Shown here one piece after another: positions 1-5,718 of a DNA stretch of 9,998 nucleotides. Source of the stretch: Microcaldota archaeon (GTDB lineage: Archaea > Iainarchaeota > Iainarchaeia > Iainarchaeales > JAGVWC01). The number at the start of each line of letters is the position of its first letter. The stretch's first letter is position 1. Where the stretch lies: positions 1-9,998 of the forward strand of contig JAHJAQ010000071.1 of assembly GCA_018813975.1 (NCBI GenBank), written 5' to 3'. The notes beneath the pieces were generated by a model. That model had not been told where the DNA came from and made no database searches. It saw only the letters and a list, made by a program, of their open reading frames with translations. Made by a program: the position numbers and the translations under genes.

Positions 1-7
1 ATGATTG

Positions 8-47
8 TTTGGAAAAAAACTGGCACACCCAATACCGTTTTTTACCC
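8..47 (-). terminator. T-run behind the macro-domain gene
   Basis: On the minus strand, about 30 bases after the macro-domain stop codon (TAG, 48-50), there is a run of seven T (13-19) and, closer to the stop, a run of six T-complement bases. T-rich tracts on the coding strand are typical archaeal termination signals. No hairpin is needed or seen. The window edge cuts off what lies beyond, so a downstream gene in the same transcript cannot be excluded. Confidence 0.35.
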
Positions 48-710
48 CTAAGCGACTTGGGAATCGGATTCTTTTTTTTCTTGTTCTTCAATTCCATCAT
101 CTGTTTCCACTATTTTTTCTTCTTTTTCTTTTTCACGTTGTAATCTTTCCCCTTCTTTCTTTTTTTCCTCTTCTTTTAATCTTTCTTCAAATTCTTTTCG
201 CACTGTTAAAGACAATTCCAATTCTTTTGCTTTCTGAATAAAAACATCCCTGTTTTCTTGTGAAACCAGTACAAAAAAAATGCCTTTCAAAAAAGAAGAT
301 TTAAATTCTTTTATCTCTGACAACAATACCCGCGCGCCGTCTTGTAAGGAAAAACCACCCACACCGCAACCAATGGCTGGAACTGCAATGGTTTCACATT
401 CCAAAGAATCCGCCAGTTCTAATGCATTTCGAAAAGAAGTTCGAATATTTTCTTCAGTTGCTTGTTCACCCGGTTTCACGGAAGCAACATGAATCACAAA
501 CTTGGCATCTAATTTTCCCGCACTAGTTGCAATTGCCTGCCCCAATTCCGAAGGAGCAGATTCTAGTACTTCTTCTTCCACTTCTTTTCCAGCAGCCTTT
601 CGAATCGCTAATGCAACACCACCATCCATTTCAAGGGACGTAGAAGCCGCATTAAAAATGGCATCCACTGAAAAAGTAGCAATATCTCCTTCTATAATTA
701 TGACATCCAT
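48..710 (-). CDS. Macro-domain protein with charged C-terminal tail
   Basis: A 220-residue protein. Residues 1-165 form a macro domain, a fold that binds ADP-ribose and related ligands and in some members removes ADP-ribose from proteins or hydrolyses its derivatives. Visible motifs: GDI (8-10); VDAIFNAAS (15-23), matching the family's V(D/N)A(I/V)VNAAN strand and loop; DGGVALAI (29-36), the glycine-rich ligand loop; and PAIGCGVGGF (111-120), the diphosphate-binding loop. Residues 166-220 are almost all Glu, Lys, Arg and Gln, a likely helical or coiled-coil tail not part of the core fold. The ATG at 710 is preferred over a start at 797 because the domain begins directly there and the extra 29 residues are Cys/Phe-rich and unlike it. 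Hydrolase, reader or O-acetyl-ADP-ribose deacetylase activity cannot be decided from sequence. It is separated from rnp3 by 172 bases with its own TATA-like sequence, so it is probably transcribed alone. Confidence 0.88.
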   Translation of the reverse strand: MDVIIIEGDIATFSVDAIFNAASTSLEMDGGVALAIRKAAGKEVEEEVLESAPSELGQAIATSAGKLDAKFVIHVASVKPGEQATEENIRTSFRNALELADSLECETIAVPAIGCGVGGFSLQDGARVLLSEIKEFKSSFLKGIFFVLVSQENRDVFIQKAKELELSLTVRKEFEERLKEEEKKKEGERLQREKEKEEKIVETDDGIEEQEKKESDSQVA

Positions 711-734
711 GGTTTCTTCACATTCAACATAAGG

Positions 735-755
735 AAAGCAACAAATAAATATCCA
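735..755 (-). promoter_or_regulatory. TATA-like box for the macro-domain gene
   Basis: Reading the minus strand, an AT-rich ATATTTATT-like element lies about 30-40 bases ahead of the ATG at 710. This fits an archaeal TATA box giving a very short leader. No convincing Shine-Dalgarno sequence precedes the ATG, consistent with a leaderless or nearly leaderless transcript. Assigned by spacing and base composition only. Confidence 0.3.
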
Positions 756-816
756 GCGCCTAAAGAAATATGGTTTTCTAAGTAGTTTTGAAGTCAAGTA
801 TTCTATGTGAACTCAT

Positions 817-836
817 TCCACGGCTTTAGCCGTGGA
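817..836. repeat. Perfect 20-base palindrome, IS200/IS605-end-like
   Basis: Arms TCCACGGCT (817-825) and AGCCGTGGA (828-836) are exact reverse complements around a central TT. The sequence is GC-rich in an AT-rich gap. The word CCACGGCTAAAGCCGTGG, read on the minus strand and followed there by ATGAGTTCAC, resembles the subterminal hairpins of IS200/IS605-family elements and the 3' end of TnpB-associated RNAs. No transposase or TnpB gene lies in the window, so this would be a relic or a small non-autonomous end. It could instead be a simple intergenic hairpin between rnp3 and the macro-domain gene. Confidence 0.6.
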
Positions 837-843
837 TTTTCGC

Positions 844-863
844 CAGCCTTTTTTAAAAGGCTG
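844..863. repeat. Second perfect 20-base palindrome
   Basis: Arms CAGCCTTTT (844-852) and AAAAGGCTG (855-863) are exact reverse complements around a central TT. The stem has the same size and same 2-base centre as the palindrome at 817-836, seven bases away. It lies 19 bases beyond the rnp3 stop codon. It could help end or stabilise the rnp3 mRNA, but on the minus strand no T-run follows it, so a classical hairpin-plus-T terminator in that direction is not supported. In the plus direction a T-run is part of the stem itself. Confidence 0.55.
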
Positions 864-882
864 ATAAATAGGGTTTCTCTTG

Positions 883-1443
883 CTAGGAAAACCCTTCTAA
901 CAACAATTCTTGAAAAGACTTCAAATCTTCTTGGCAACGCGTTTCCTCAAAGGAAAATGCGCCTGAAAAAGCCACTAAACCCACTTTCATTTTCCTACAA
1001 AAAAGCCCTAAAAAAAACGCGTTTTCAAACCATTTTATTCTTTCTCTTGGAAGCGCATTCAAAACATCGGAAAAAAACAATCCAACATTCACCTTGTTTT
1101 GTTTGGCAATGCGCAAAATACTCAAATCCCACGCAGACCTTCCAAAACCAAATGGTTGAAACAAAAAATCGATTTTTTGTTGTACACAAAACAAACAATG
1201 TTTTGGGCTTTTTCCCAAAATTCCCACTAAAAAATCCGCTTGGCGTGCTTTTTGCACTAACCGCGAATCGGTTTTTTCCAATACCGCACAAAACTTTTGC
1301 CCATGGTTTTGCTGGGCAAATTGTTTAAAGGAATTCCAATCTTTTTCCGATCGAACAATTCGAGCGAAAACAAAATCATCTACTGGAAAAAAAAGCCTTG
1401 CTTTTTCCAATTCGCTAAGAGCATTAAAAAAGACAATATTCAT
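883..1443 (-). CDS. rnp3: Ribonuclease P protein component 3 (Rpp30 family)
   Basis: A 186-residue protein assigned to archaeal Rnp3/Rpp30, the TIM-barrel-like protein subunit of RNase P. RNase P trims the 5' leader of tRNA precursors and Rnp3 partners the Pop5-like subunit. Supporting segments: an early VDDFVFARIV strand (21-30); FGFGRSAWDLSILRIAKQNKV (98-118), corresponding to the family's conserved helix after the central strand; and KVGLVAFSGAFSFEETRCQEDLKSF (153-177), matching the conserved C-terminal SGA...R...DL pattern. It is somewhat shorter than the usual 200-230 residues. It sits 24 bases downstream of rpl15e, an arrangement recurrent in archaea where L15e and RNase P subunits form part of a larger RNA-processing cluster. 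The ATG at 1443 is chosen; an in-frame TTG at 1461 would add six residues. Conservation is modest, so the call rests on motif and neighbour together. Confidence 0.8.
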   Translation of the reverse strand: MNIVFFNALSELEKARLFFPVDDFVFARIVRSEKDWNSFKQFAQQNHGQKFCAVLEKTDSRLVQKARQADFLVGILGKSPKHCLFCVQQKIDFLFQPFGFGRSAWDLSILRIAKQNKVNVGLFFSDVLNALPRERIKWFENAFFLGLFCRKMKVGLVAFSGAFSFEETRCQEDLKSFQELLLEGFS

Positions 1444-1467
1444 ACAAAAAAAAGAGAACAAATGGTT

Positions 1468-2076
1468 TTATTTGGCCATGCGTTTTTTGGCTCTCAAGCT
1501 TGGACGGGTTTTTTCGGTTCCCTTTCCTTTTTTGCGCTGGCCCCTGCTTTTTTTGGCTTGTTTGGTTAATCCCCGCGCAGCCCTACCGCGATGCACGGAA
1601 AGCGTAATCCAATTAATGCTCTTGTCTTTCAAAATCTCAGGTGCACTTACATCCACGAGAATAACCTCAAAATACTTTTGCTTGCCGTCTTCTCCAACCC
1701 AATACGAGTTGAGCACTTCACAATTAGGATACTTTCGATTAACACGAAGCTCTGCCATGGCTTGAATGCTCTTATTACGCGTTCTTTTGTTGACGCCCAT
1801 TTGTTTGGGGCGCCTTCCCTTGTAGGGACGGCGATGCAATCCAGATCCTTTTCGAATGGCAACGCGAACAATCAAAAATCCTTTTTTGGCTTTATACCCT
1901 AGCTTTCGAGCACGAGAAAGATTGGTTGGTTTTTGGACACGCACAATTTTGGTCGAACTTTTTCGAAACCCAATCAAACGATTACGATATAGCACTCCAT
2001 AATCAAACCCTTCTTTTTTCAGGCCTTTTTGTTCGCTTTGAATGGTTTTGGCAATCCAATTACCTGCAGAGCTCAT
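1468..2076 (-). CDS. rpl15e: 50S ribosomal protein L15e
   Basis: A 202-residue, strongly basic protein of the archaeal/eukaryotic large ribosomal subunit. The whole length matches L15e: an N-terminal region with RNRLIGFRKS; the RARKLGYKAKKGFLIVRVAIRKG block (about residues 55-77); RRPYKGRRPKQMGVNK (82-97); and a C-terminal Arg/Lys-rich rRNA-binding tail ending RPSLRAKKRMAK. Length is close to the family norm of about 190-205. The ATG at 2076 is preceded by GAGGT (2083-2087) with six bases between, a good archaeal Shine-Dalgarno match, which fixes the start. It is the first gene of a short unit with rnp3. TATA-like sequences lie upstream in the gap shared with the divergent gene at 2219. Confidence 0.98.
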   Translation of the reverse strand: MSSAGNWIAKTIQSEQKGLKKEGFDYGVLYRNRLIGFRKSSTKIVRVQKPTNLSRARKLGYKAKKGFLIVRVAIRKGSGLHRRPYKGRRPKQMGVNKRTRNKSIQAMAELRVNRKYPNCEVLNSYWVGEDGKQKYFEVILVDVSAPEILKDKSINWITLSVHRGRAARGLTKQAKKSRGQRKKGKGTEKTRPSLRAKKRMAK

Positions 2077-2218
2077 TTTGTAACCTCAAAAAAAATCGAT
2101 TAATACCAGAATACTATGGATTTCTATACAAATAGGGTTTTAAAGGATTCTCTTGAAAAAGCCCATACCAAACTAAAAAAAACGACTTGGTCACACTATA
2201 ATACATGGAGCATCCAAG
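2077..2218. promoter_or_regulatory. Divergent promoter region (rpl15e / helical protein)
   Basis: This 142-base gap separates rpl15e (minus) from the unrecognised plus-strand gene. A TTTTAAA element at 2138-2144 is near-symmetrical and could serve either side. For rpl15e a further TATA-like stretch lies at about 2122-2132, and its ribosome binding site GAGGT is at 2083-2087. For the plus gene, a TATAAT stretch at about 2197-2203 is too close to the ATG at 2219 to be its TATA box if the GGAG at 2207-2210 (eight bases before the ATG) is used as a Shine-Dalgarno. The exact transcription starts cannot be settled by reading. Confidence 0.4.
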
Positions 2219-2749
2219 ATGAGACCACGACCCTCTGGTTCAAGAAAAAAAACAAAAGCCCGACAAAGAGGCGCGCCAGTACCCCCAAAAGTGACTAGAA
2301 GACAGTTAGAGTTTTTGATTAAGCAAAAAGATCAGGAAATCCAACAAGCCCGAACAAGAGCAGCGGCATATAAGAAAAAACTGGCGTATCAACGCCAAGT
2401 TAATAAAATGCTACAACAATGGCACTGCAAATACGCGCGAGAACTTCAAAATTCGCCCAGACTACGAATTGTGCCCGCGCACATTAAATCCGCGCTAGCC
2501 AACCTCGATTATCATAATGCGGAATTGTTAGTGCTTGAAAGACAAATAGAACGATTGGCATTAGAACACGAACTCGCCACGGAATTATCTACTTTTACTG
2601 TACAACAACAAATTGAAAGAGAAATGGCCCAAGTGGTTAGAACACACGCCCAAGCATTGCAGGACGCCGAGCTAGTAGCCAAACAACTATTAAATTATGA
2701 ATGGCCACCAGCATCCAAGGCCAAGAAAAAAAAGAAGAAAAAACAGTAA
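2219..2749 (+). CDS. Unrecognised helical protein with poly-lysine tail
   Basis: A 176-residue protein I do not recognise. Residues 1-28 are basic and Pro/Arg-rich and probably disordered. Residues 28-160 are rich in Gln, Glu, Ala, Lys and Leu with heptad-like spacing, predicting long helices or a coiled coil, with a likely break near residues 79-88 (NSPRLRIVPA). The C-terminus after residue 162 is a run of Lys ending in Gln. The two basic ends around an acidic-to-neutral helical core would fit nucleic-acid or ribosome association, but that is only inference. No signal peptide or membrane segment is visible. GGAG at 2207-2210, eight bases upstream, supports the ATG at 2219. It stands alone between rpl15e (divergent) and tRNA-Val. 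The good ribosome binding site and consistent composition make it a real gene rather than a chance frame. Confidence 0.7.
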   Translation: MRPRPSGSRKKTKARQRGAPVPPKVTRRQLEFLIKQKDQEIQQARTRAAAYKKKLAYQRQVNKMLQQWHCKYARELQNSPRLRIVPAHIKSALANLDYHNAELLVLERQIERLALEHELATELSTFTVQQQIEREMAQVVRTHAQALQDAELVAKQLLNYEWPPASKAKKKKKKKQ

Positions 2750-2849
2750 AAATTAGTTTAAAAGTATTCCGAAACCAATTTTCGTACGGCAAATACTATC
2801 CCCTAGCGAGGCAGTATTATTTTGCCAGCTTTTCTTTCTAAGAAAAGTA
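2750..2849 (+). promoter_or_regulatory. Upstream region of tRNA-Val
   Basis: This 100-base gap holds a TATTAT-like element at about 2815-2820, some 30-35 bases ahead of the tRNA 5' end, a reasonable place for its TATA box. Between them is an inverted repeat, CTTTTCTT (2829-2836) and AAGAAAAG (2840-2847), with a three-base centre. It is A/T-rich and may be coincidental. Nothing else was seen. Confidence 0.3.
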
Positions 2850-2921
2850 GGGCTCGTAGTTCAGTGGTAGAACGTCGCTTTGACGTGGCGAAGGTCAGCG
2901 GTTCAATCCCGCTCGGGCCCA
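2850..2921 (+). tRNA. tRNA-Val (anticodon GAC)
   Basis: A complete 72-base cloverleaf without encoded CCA. The acceptor stem GGGCTCG (2850-2856) pairs with CGGGCCC (2914-2920) including one G-T pair. The D stem is GTTC (2859-2862) with GAAC (2870-2873). The anticodon stem TCGCT (2875-2879) pairs with GGCGA (2887-2891) around loop TTGACGT, giving anticodon GAC at 2882-2884. The T stem AGCGG/CCGCT encloses TTCAATC. The discriminator is A (2921), as expected for valine. No intron is present. A GNAT-family gene begins 19 bases after it. Confidence 0.96.
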
Positions 2922-2940
2922 TTTATTTTAAGGCGAAATA

Positions 2941-3450
2941 ATGAAACTCACTTTCAGGAAACTGGCGAGAAAATATTTTCAGGAAATCCACGATTTGGCA
3001 TTAGAAGGGTGGCTTTTTGCCTACAAACATATCAGCAAAAAAGACTTGAAAAAGCTCGTTGACCAATATTACTCTTCCGCTGCCTTAGAAAACTGCTTAA
3101 AAAAGACAAGAGCGGGAAAAAATGCATTTATTCTTTCATTTGAAAACCAAAAATTAATCGGTTTTTGCCATGTTGCAAAAAAGGGAAACCAAGGAGAATT
3201 ATGCAAACTTTACATAGAACTGAATCGCATCAAAAAAGGAATCGGAAGCAAACTATTATCAAAAGGAGAACAGTTCCTGAAAAAAAAGAGCGTTAAAAAG
3301 TATTTTACGTTTGTAAACAAGCATAATAAAATCGGAATCAAGTTTTATTTACAAAAAGGGTTTAATCGTGTTCTCAAAAAAGACAAGGACGACGAGTTTG
3401 AACCCAAGGCACTATTGTATATGGAAAAAAGACTCATGCAAAAAAACTAG
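2941..3450 (+). CDS. GNAT-family N-acetyltransferase
   Basis: A 169-residue protein of the GCN5-related N-acetyltransferase fold, which transfers an acetyl group from acetyl-CoA to an amine. Motif A is visible as LCKLYIELNRIKKGIGSKLL (87-106), whose KKGIGSKLL part is the pyrophosphate-binding loop; the position usually held by Arg or Gln before it is Ile, with Arg one residue earlier. Motif B is NKIGIKFYLQKGF (129-141), where Tyr136 is the likely general acid. The N-terminal 60 residues follow the usual two-helix arrangement. The substrate cannot be named; small molecules, tRNA-related amines or protein N-termini are all possible. The ATG at 2941 is the natural start and no Shine-Dalgarno is evident. 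It may be co-transcribed with tRNA-Val or use the AT-rich stretch at 2922-2931. It converges with the coiled-coil gene, with three bases between the two stop codons. Confidence 0.88.
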   Translation: MKLTFRKLARKYFQEIHDLALEGWLFAYKHISKKDLKKLVDQYYSSAALENCLKKTRAGKNAFILSFENQKLIGFCHVAKKGNQGELCKLYIELNRIKKGIGSKLLSKGEQFLKKKSVKKYFTFVNKHNKIGIKFYLQKGFNRVLKKDKDDEFEPKALLYMEKRLMQKN

Positions 3451-3453
3451 GGA

Positions 3454-4692
3454 TTATTGGGTTCCTCTAAATCGTGCAAGTTCTTGTTTTAGTTCTTTTT
3501 TGAGTGCTTTTAATTCATCCAAGTCTTTTTTGATGATTTCCACGCTCACGTTTTTTACGATTTGCTGGTATTCTTGATCCAGTTCGCGCAACCGGGATTT
3601 GAGTTCTTTTTCAATGCGCGCTTCAATGTGAGAAGCCACGCTTTCAACCGCGCTTTCCAATTGGGAATCTAGTTTTTGCTTGGCTTGTTTGATTTCCCCA
3701 ATTTGTTTGTTTACTTCTTCTACATCCAAGCCTACTTTTAGGGCTTCTAGTTCGGTTAGGGCTTCTCGAACATCAGAAGTAAGATCATCTACTTTTTCCA
3801 ATGCCATTTGGTCAATGCGACTTTGAGATTCTTTGACCATTCCATCAATAATAGCAGTCTCTAATTCCAGGGTTTGCGTGGCCCTTTCCTCCAAAGCCAC
3901 TAGTTTTTGCCGAGCATCTTCAATGGTTTCTTCAAACTGACTTTTGACTTTAATCAGACTTGCGTTAAAATTTTCCAAGGATTTTTTTCTTTCTTTTTGA
4001 GTTCCCTCCAATTCTTCAGATAGTTTTGAAAAGGTTTCTTTTACCATGTCTTGTTTGATATCCATAGAAGAAATTGTTTTTTCTTTTTCTTCTCGAATCT
4101 TTTTTAGCTCTTTTATTTTAGCGTCAATTAGTTCGGAGACTTCTTTTGTTTTGTCATCCAGCGCAGCATTCATTTTGGCTAGAACCAGTGTTTGCTGGCT
4201 TTTTAAGAGTGCATCCATTTTTTTGGTTTCTTTTTGAAGCGATTTTTCAATTTTCTTATCAATCACGTTTTCGATTTGGTCTCGCAATCGTTTCATTTCT
4301 TGTAACTTATTGGTAATGGTTTGTAAGATTCCTTTTTCCCATAAGTCGGCCAGGTTTGCAGTTGAAATTGGTTTTGGTTTTTGCGTATGCTTGAATTTTG
4401 TTGGCGGCGAAAACGCGGGTTCTGGTTCTGGCTCGGGAAAAATGGGAAAGTCTATTTCTCTTTCCAAAGGAGTTTCTTGGATTTCTTCTTTTATTTCTTG
4501 TAATACCGTACTCGAACTAGAACTCGTTGGAATCTCAGAACGGGGCATGCCTTTTGCTTCTGCAATTAGTTCTCGTGCCTCTGGTTCTTTTACACCAACC
4601 TCTTCCAAGTGCAAGACAATTTCCGGATCAGAAATACCCAGTTTTAACAATTTTTTAATGGATTCAAGGATAATCGCGCGACGGTTTTGCAT
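3454..4692 (-). CDS. Unrecognised long coiled-coil protein
   Basis: A 412-residue protein that I cannot assign to a named family. Residues 1-48 form a small helical domain (ILESIKKLLKLGISDPEIVLHLEEVG and a second helix ending LIAEAKG), with the look of the short helix-loop-helix modules found at the N-terminus of various archaeal proteins. Residues 49-112 are a disordered-looking linker with TSSSSS (56-61) and a Pro-Glu alternation (86-92). Residues about 118-405 are a continuous, highly charged coiled coil rich in Lys, Glu, Leu and Gln, with heptad-like hydrophobics. No membrane segment or signal peptide is seen. Length and shape suggest a scaffold, filament or SMC-like spacer, but there is no ATPase motif. 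It starts 36 bases after the membrane-anchored gene at 4729, with its own TATA-like box between them, so the two may be separately regulated though adjacent. Confidence 0.8.
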   Translation of the reverse strand: MQNRRAIILESIKKLLKLGISDPEIVLHLEEVGVKEPEARELIAEAKGMPRSEIPTSSSSSTVLQEIKEEIQETPLEREIDFPIFPEPEPEPAFSPPTKFKHTQKPKPISTANLADLWEKGILQTITNKLQEMKRLRDQIENVIDKKIEKSLQKETKKMDALLKSQQTLVLAKMNAALDDKTKEVSELIDAKIKELKKIREEKEKTISSMDIKQDMVKETFSKLSEELEGTQKERKKSLENFNASLIKVKSQFEETIEDARQKLVALEERATQTLELETAIIDGMVKESQSRIDQMALEKVDDLTSDVREALTELEALKVGLDVEEVNKQIGEIKQAKQKLDSQLESAVESVASHIEARIEKELKSRLRELDQEYQQIVKNVSVEIIKKDLDELKALKKELKQELARFRGTQ

Positions 4693-4713
4693 GGCATAAA
4701 AACAACCGAAAAC

Positions 4714-4725
4714 AAGTATAAAAAA
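4714..4725 (-). promoter_or_regulatory. TATA-like box for the coiled-coil gene
   Basis: On the minus strand TTTTTTATAC runs from 4725 to 4716, centred about 27 bases ahead of the ATG at 4692. This is the spacing expected when transcription starts at or next to the start codon, so the coiled-coil mRNA may be leaderless. The box lies in the short gap after the stop codon of the preceding gene (TAG, 4729-4731). Confidence 0.45.
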
Positions 4726-4728
4726 CTG

Positions 4729-5376
4729 CTATTTACCTCTTTTTTCTCTGTCTTGTCGTGCCCTTCGCACAGCATCTCTTACCGCTTGTTCTCCACGCCC
4801 TCTTCTTCTTTTTTCAAAAGCATGTTCTACAGTGCGTCGAACCTTTTTGCCGGGTGGAGATTCTCGACTCCATCTTCCCATATCCCTATAAAGCGGAGGC
4901 AGTAACAAACCAAAAATAGTTCCTAGTGCCGCACCACTAAAAAGAAGAAAACGACTTCTGCCTACGACTTTAATATTTTCTTTTTCCAATGCTTCAATAA
5001 CATCTTTTTGGAATCGAATCTTAGGATTCATTTCAAATTCTTTTTGTAATATGCCATACACTTTCGCTTGAACATCTTTGGGCAATAAATCAAATGCTCG
5101 AGCTGCTTCCATGCGACTGGCAGCAAGTGAAAAGCGCGGCCAATAATCGAATGGAATGGCCCTCATTAATTCTTCTGCAGCTTTTTTTCGCAATCCAATG
5201 TTTCCCAAATAATGACTCGTGGTTATCTTTGTAATCATTTGATTAATCGCTTGCGCCCTGTTTTCTTTAGGCAAATTATCAATAAGCCGTTTCCATTCTG
5301 TAGCATCACTTATTCCAGCTTCTTTTCGGAGAAATCGTTCTCGCATTAAATCGCTAATCGCCAAGTCAGTACTCAA
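4729..5376 (-). CDS. Unrecognised basic protein with one membrane segment
   Basis: A protein of 215 residues from TTG at 5376, or 205 from ATG at 5346; neither start has a convincing ribosome binding site. I do not recognise the family. Residues about 10-137 are predicted helical and soluble, with features such as WKRLIDNLPKENRAQAI (28-44) and FDLLPKDVQAKVYGILQKEF (95-114), reminiscent of helical-repeat proteins. Residues 143-163 (FLLFSGAALGTIFGLLLPPLY) form a single hydrophobic segment long enough to cross the membrane. Residues 164-215 are very rich in Arg and Lys (for example RRRGRG and RRARQDREKRGK). By the positive-inside tendency this tail probably stays cytoplasmic, where it could bind nucleic acid or acidic partners. 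It precedes the long coiled-coil gene on the same strand by 36 bases, and the pair may act together as anchor and scaffold, which is inference. Confidence 0.7.
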   Translation of the reverse strand: MSTDLAISDLMRERFLRKEAGISDATEWKRLIDNLPKENRAQAINQMITKITTSHYLGNIGLRKKAAEELMRAIPFDYWPRFSLAASRMEAARAFDLLPKDVQAKVYGILQKEFEMNPKIRFQKDVIEALEKENIKVVGRSRFLLFSGAALGTIFGLLLPPLYRDMGRWSRESPPGKKVRRTVEHAFEKRRRGRGEQAVRDAVRRARQDREKRGK

Positions 5377-5447
5377 ACCGCGTTTTCTAAAGGGACAAAA
5401 CAGATGGACCTCTTCTACCAGGACTCATTTCAATCAATAAACTAGAG

Positions 5448-5468
5448 ACACTTCAAATATTTAAGTGT
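5448..5468. promoter_or_regulatory. Dyad over a symmetrical TATA-like core
   Basis: ACACTT (5448-5453) and AAGTGT (5463-5468) are exact inverted repeats around an AAATATTT core (5455-5462). On the minus strand the core could be the TATA box of the gene at 4729-5376, giving a leader of about 55 bases to the TTG or 85 to the ATG. On the plus strand it could direct a transcript into the hairpin-rich stretch that follows. Dyads over a TATA box are typical of archaeal repressor sites, but no adjacent regulator gene is present. Confidence 0.3.
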
Positions 5469-5471
5469 TCT

Positions 5472-5580
5472 TAAAAAAGAGGAATATTATTGGGGAATCG
5501 AAAGAAGGATATCCTTATGGGGTTTTGAGTGAAACGAAAAACCCCGACGGATTTCGGTACCGCCGCTCGAAAGCGGCGAA
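5472..5580. other. Hairpin-rich intergenic stretch after tRNA-Ala
   Basis: This stretch contains three nested structures: a perfect 12-base palindrome AAGGATATCCTT (5505-5516); a hairpin with arms GGGGTTTT (5519-5526) and AAAACCCC (5538-5545) and an 11-base loop; and a GC-rich hairpin CGCCGCT/AGCGGCG (5561-5567/5572-5578) with a four-base loop. The last begins 2 bases after the tRNA 3' end on the minus strand. Minus-strand T-runs at 5537-5541 and 5473-5478 could end the tRNA-Ala transcript. It may be a terminator/processing region or a small structured RNA on either strand; no known RNA family was recognised. Confidence 0.4.
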
Positions 5581-5652
5581 TGGACTCGCCGGGAATCGAA
5601 CCCGGAGTCTCATCCATGCCATGGATGCGCCATACCGTTAGGCTACGAGCCC
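5581..5652 (-). tRNA. tRNA-Ala (anticodon GGC)
   Basis: A complete 72-base cloverleaf on the minus strand with no encoded CCA. The acceptor stem GGGCTCG pairs with CGAGTCC and carries the G3-U70 wobble pair that identifies alanine tRNAs; the discriminator is A (5581). The D arm has stem GCC/GGC. The anticodon stem CATCC/GGATG encloses loop ATGGCAT, giving anticodon GGC (complement of 5618-5620). The T stem is CCGGG/CCCGG around TTCGATT. No intron is present. A run of T near 5679-5687 on the minus strand, followed by AA, lies about 30 bases upstream and could serve as its TATA element. Confidence 0.97.
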
Positions 5653-5700
5653 TCTAAAAGAAATGCACGGGAAAAGGATTAAAAAAAGCCGTTTTTGGCC

Positions 5701-5718
5701 TATAAAAAAAAGAGACCG
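5701..5718 (-). terminator. T-run behind the ferredoxin-thioredoxin gene
   Basis: Directly after the TAA at 5719-5721, the minus strand reads ACGGTCTC followed by eight T (5711-5704). This is a typical archaeal termination tract, separating the gene from tRNA-Ala, whose own promoter-like sequence lies just beyond. Confidence 0.5.

Noticed and set aside
807..1328. Plus-strand open frame of 173 codons opposite rnp3
   Set aside because: It lies almost wholly antisense to rnp3, has a Phe/Lys/Asn-rich composition expected of an antisense frame and shows no recognisable domain.
2922..2940. Integration (att) site at the tRNA-Val 3' end
   Set aside because: No second copy of the tRNA 3' end and no integrase gene are present in the window.
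4310..4699. Plus-strand open frame of 129 codons with Gly/Ser-rich segments
   Set aside because: It is antisense to the Ser-rich and Pro/Glu-rich linker of the coiled-coil gene, which explains its low-complexity composition.
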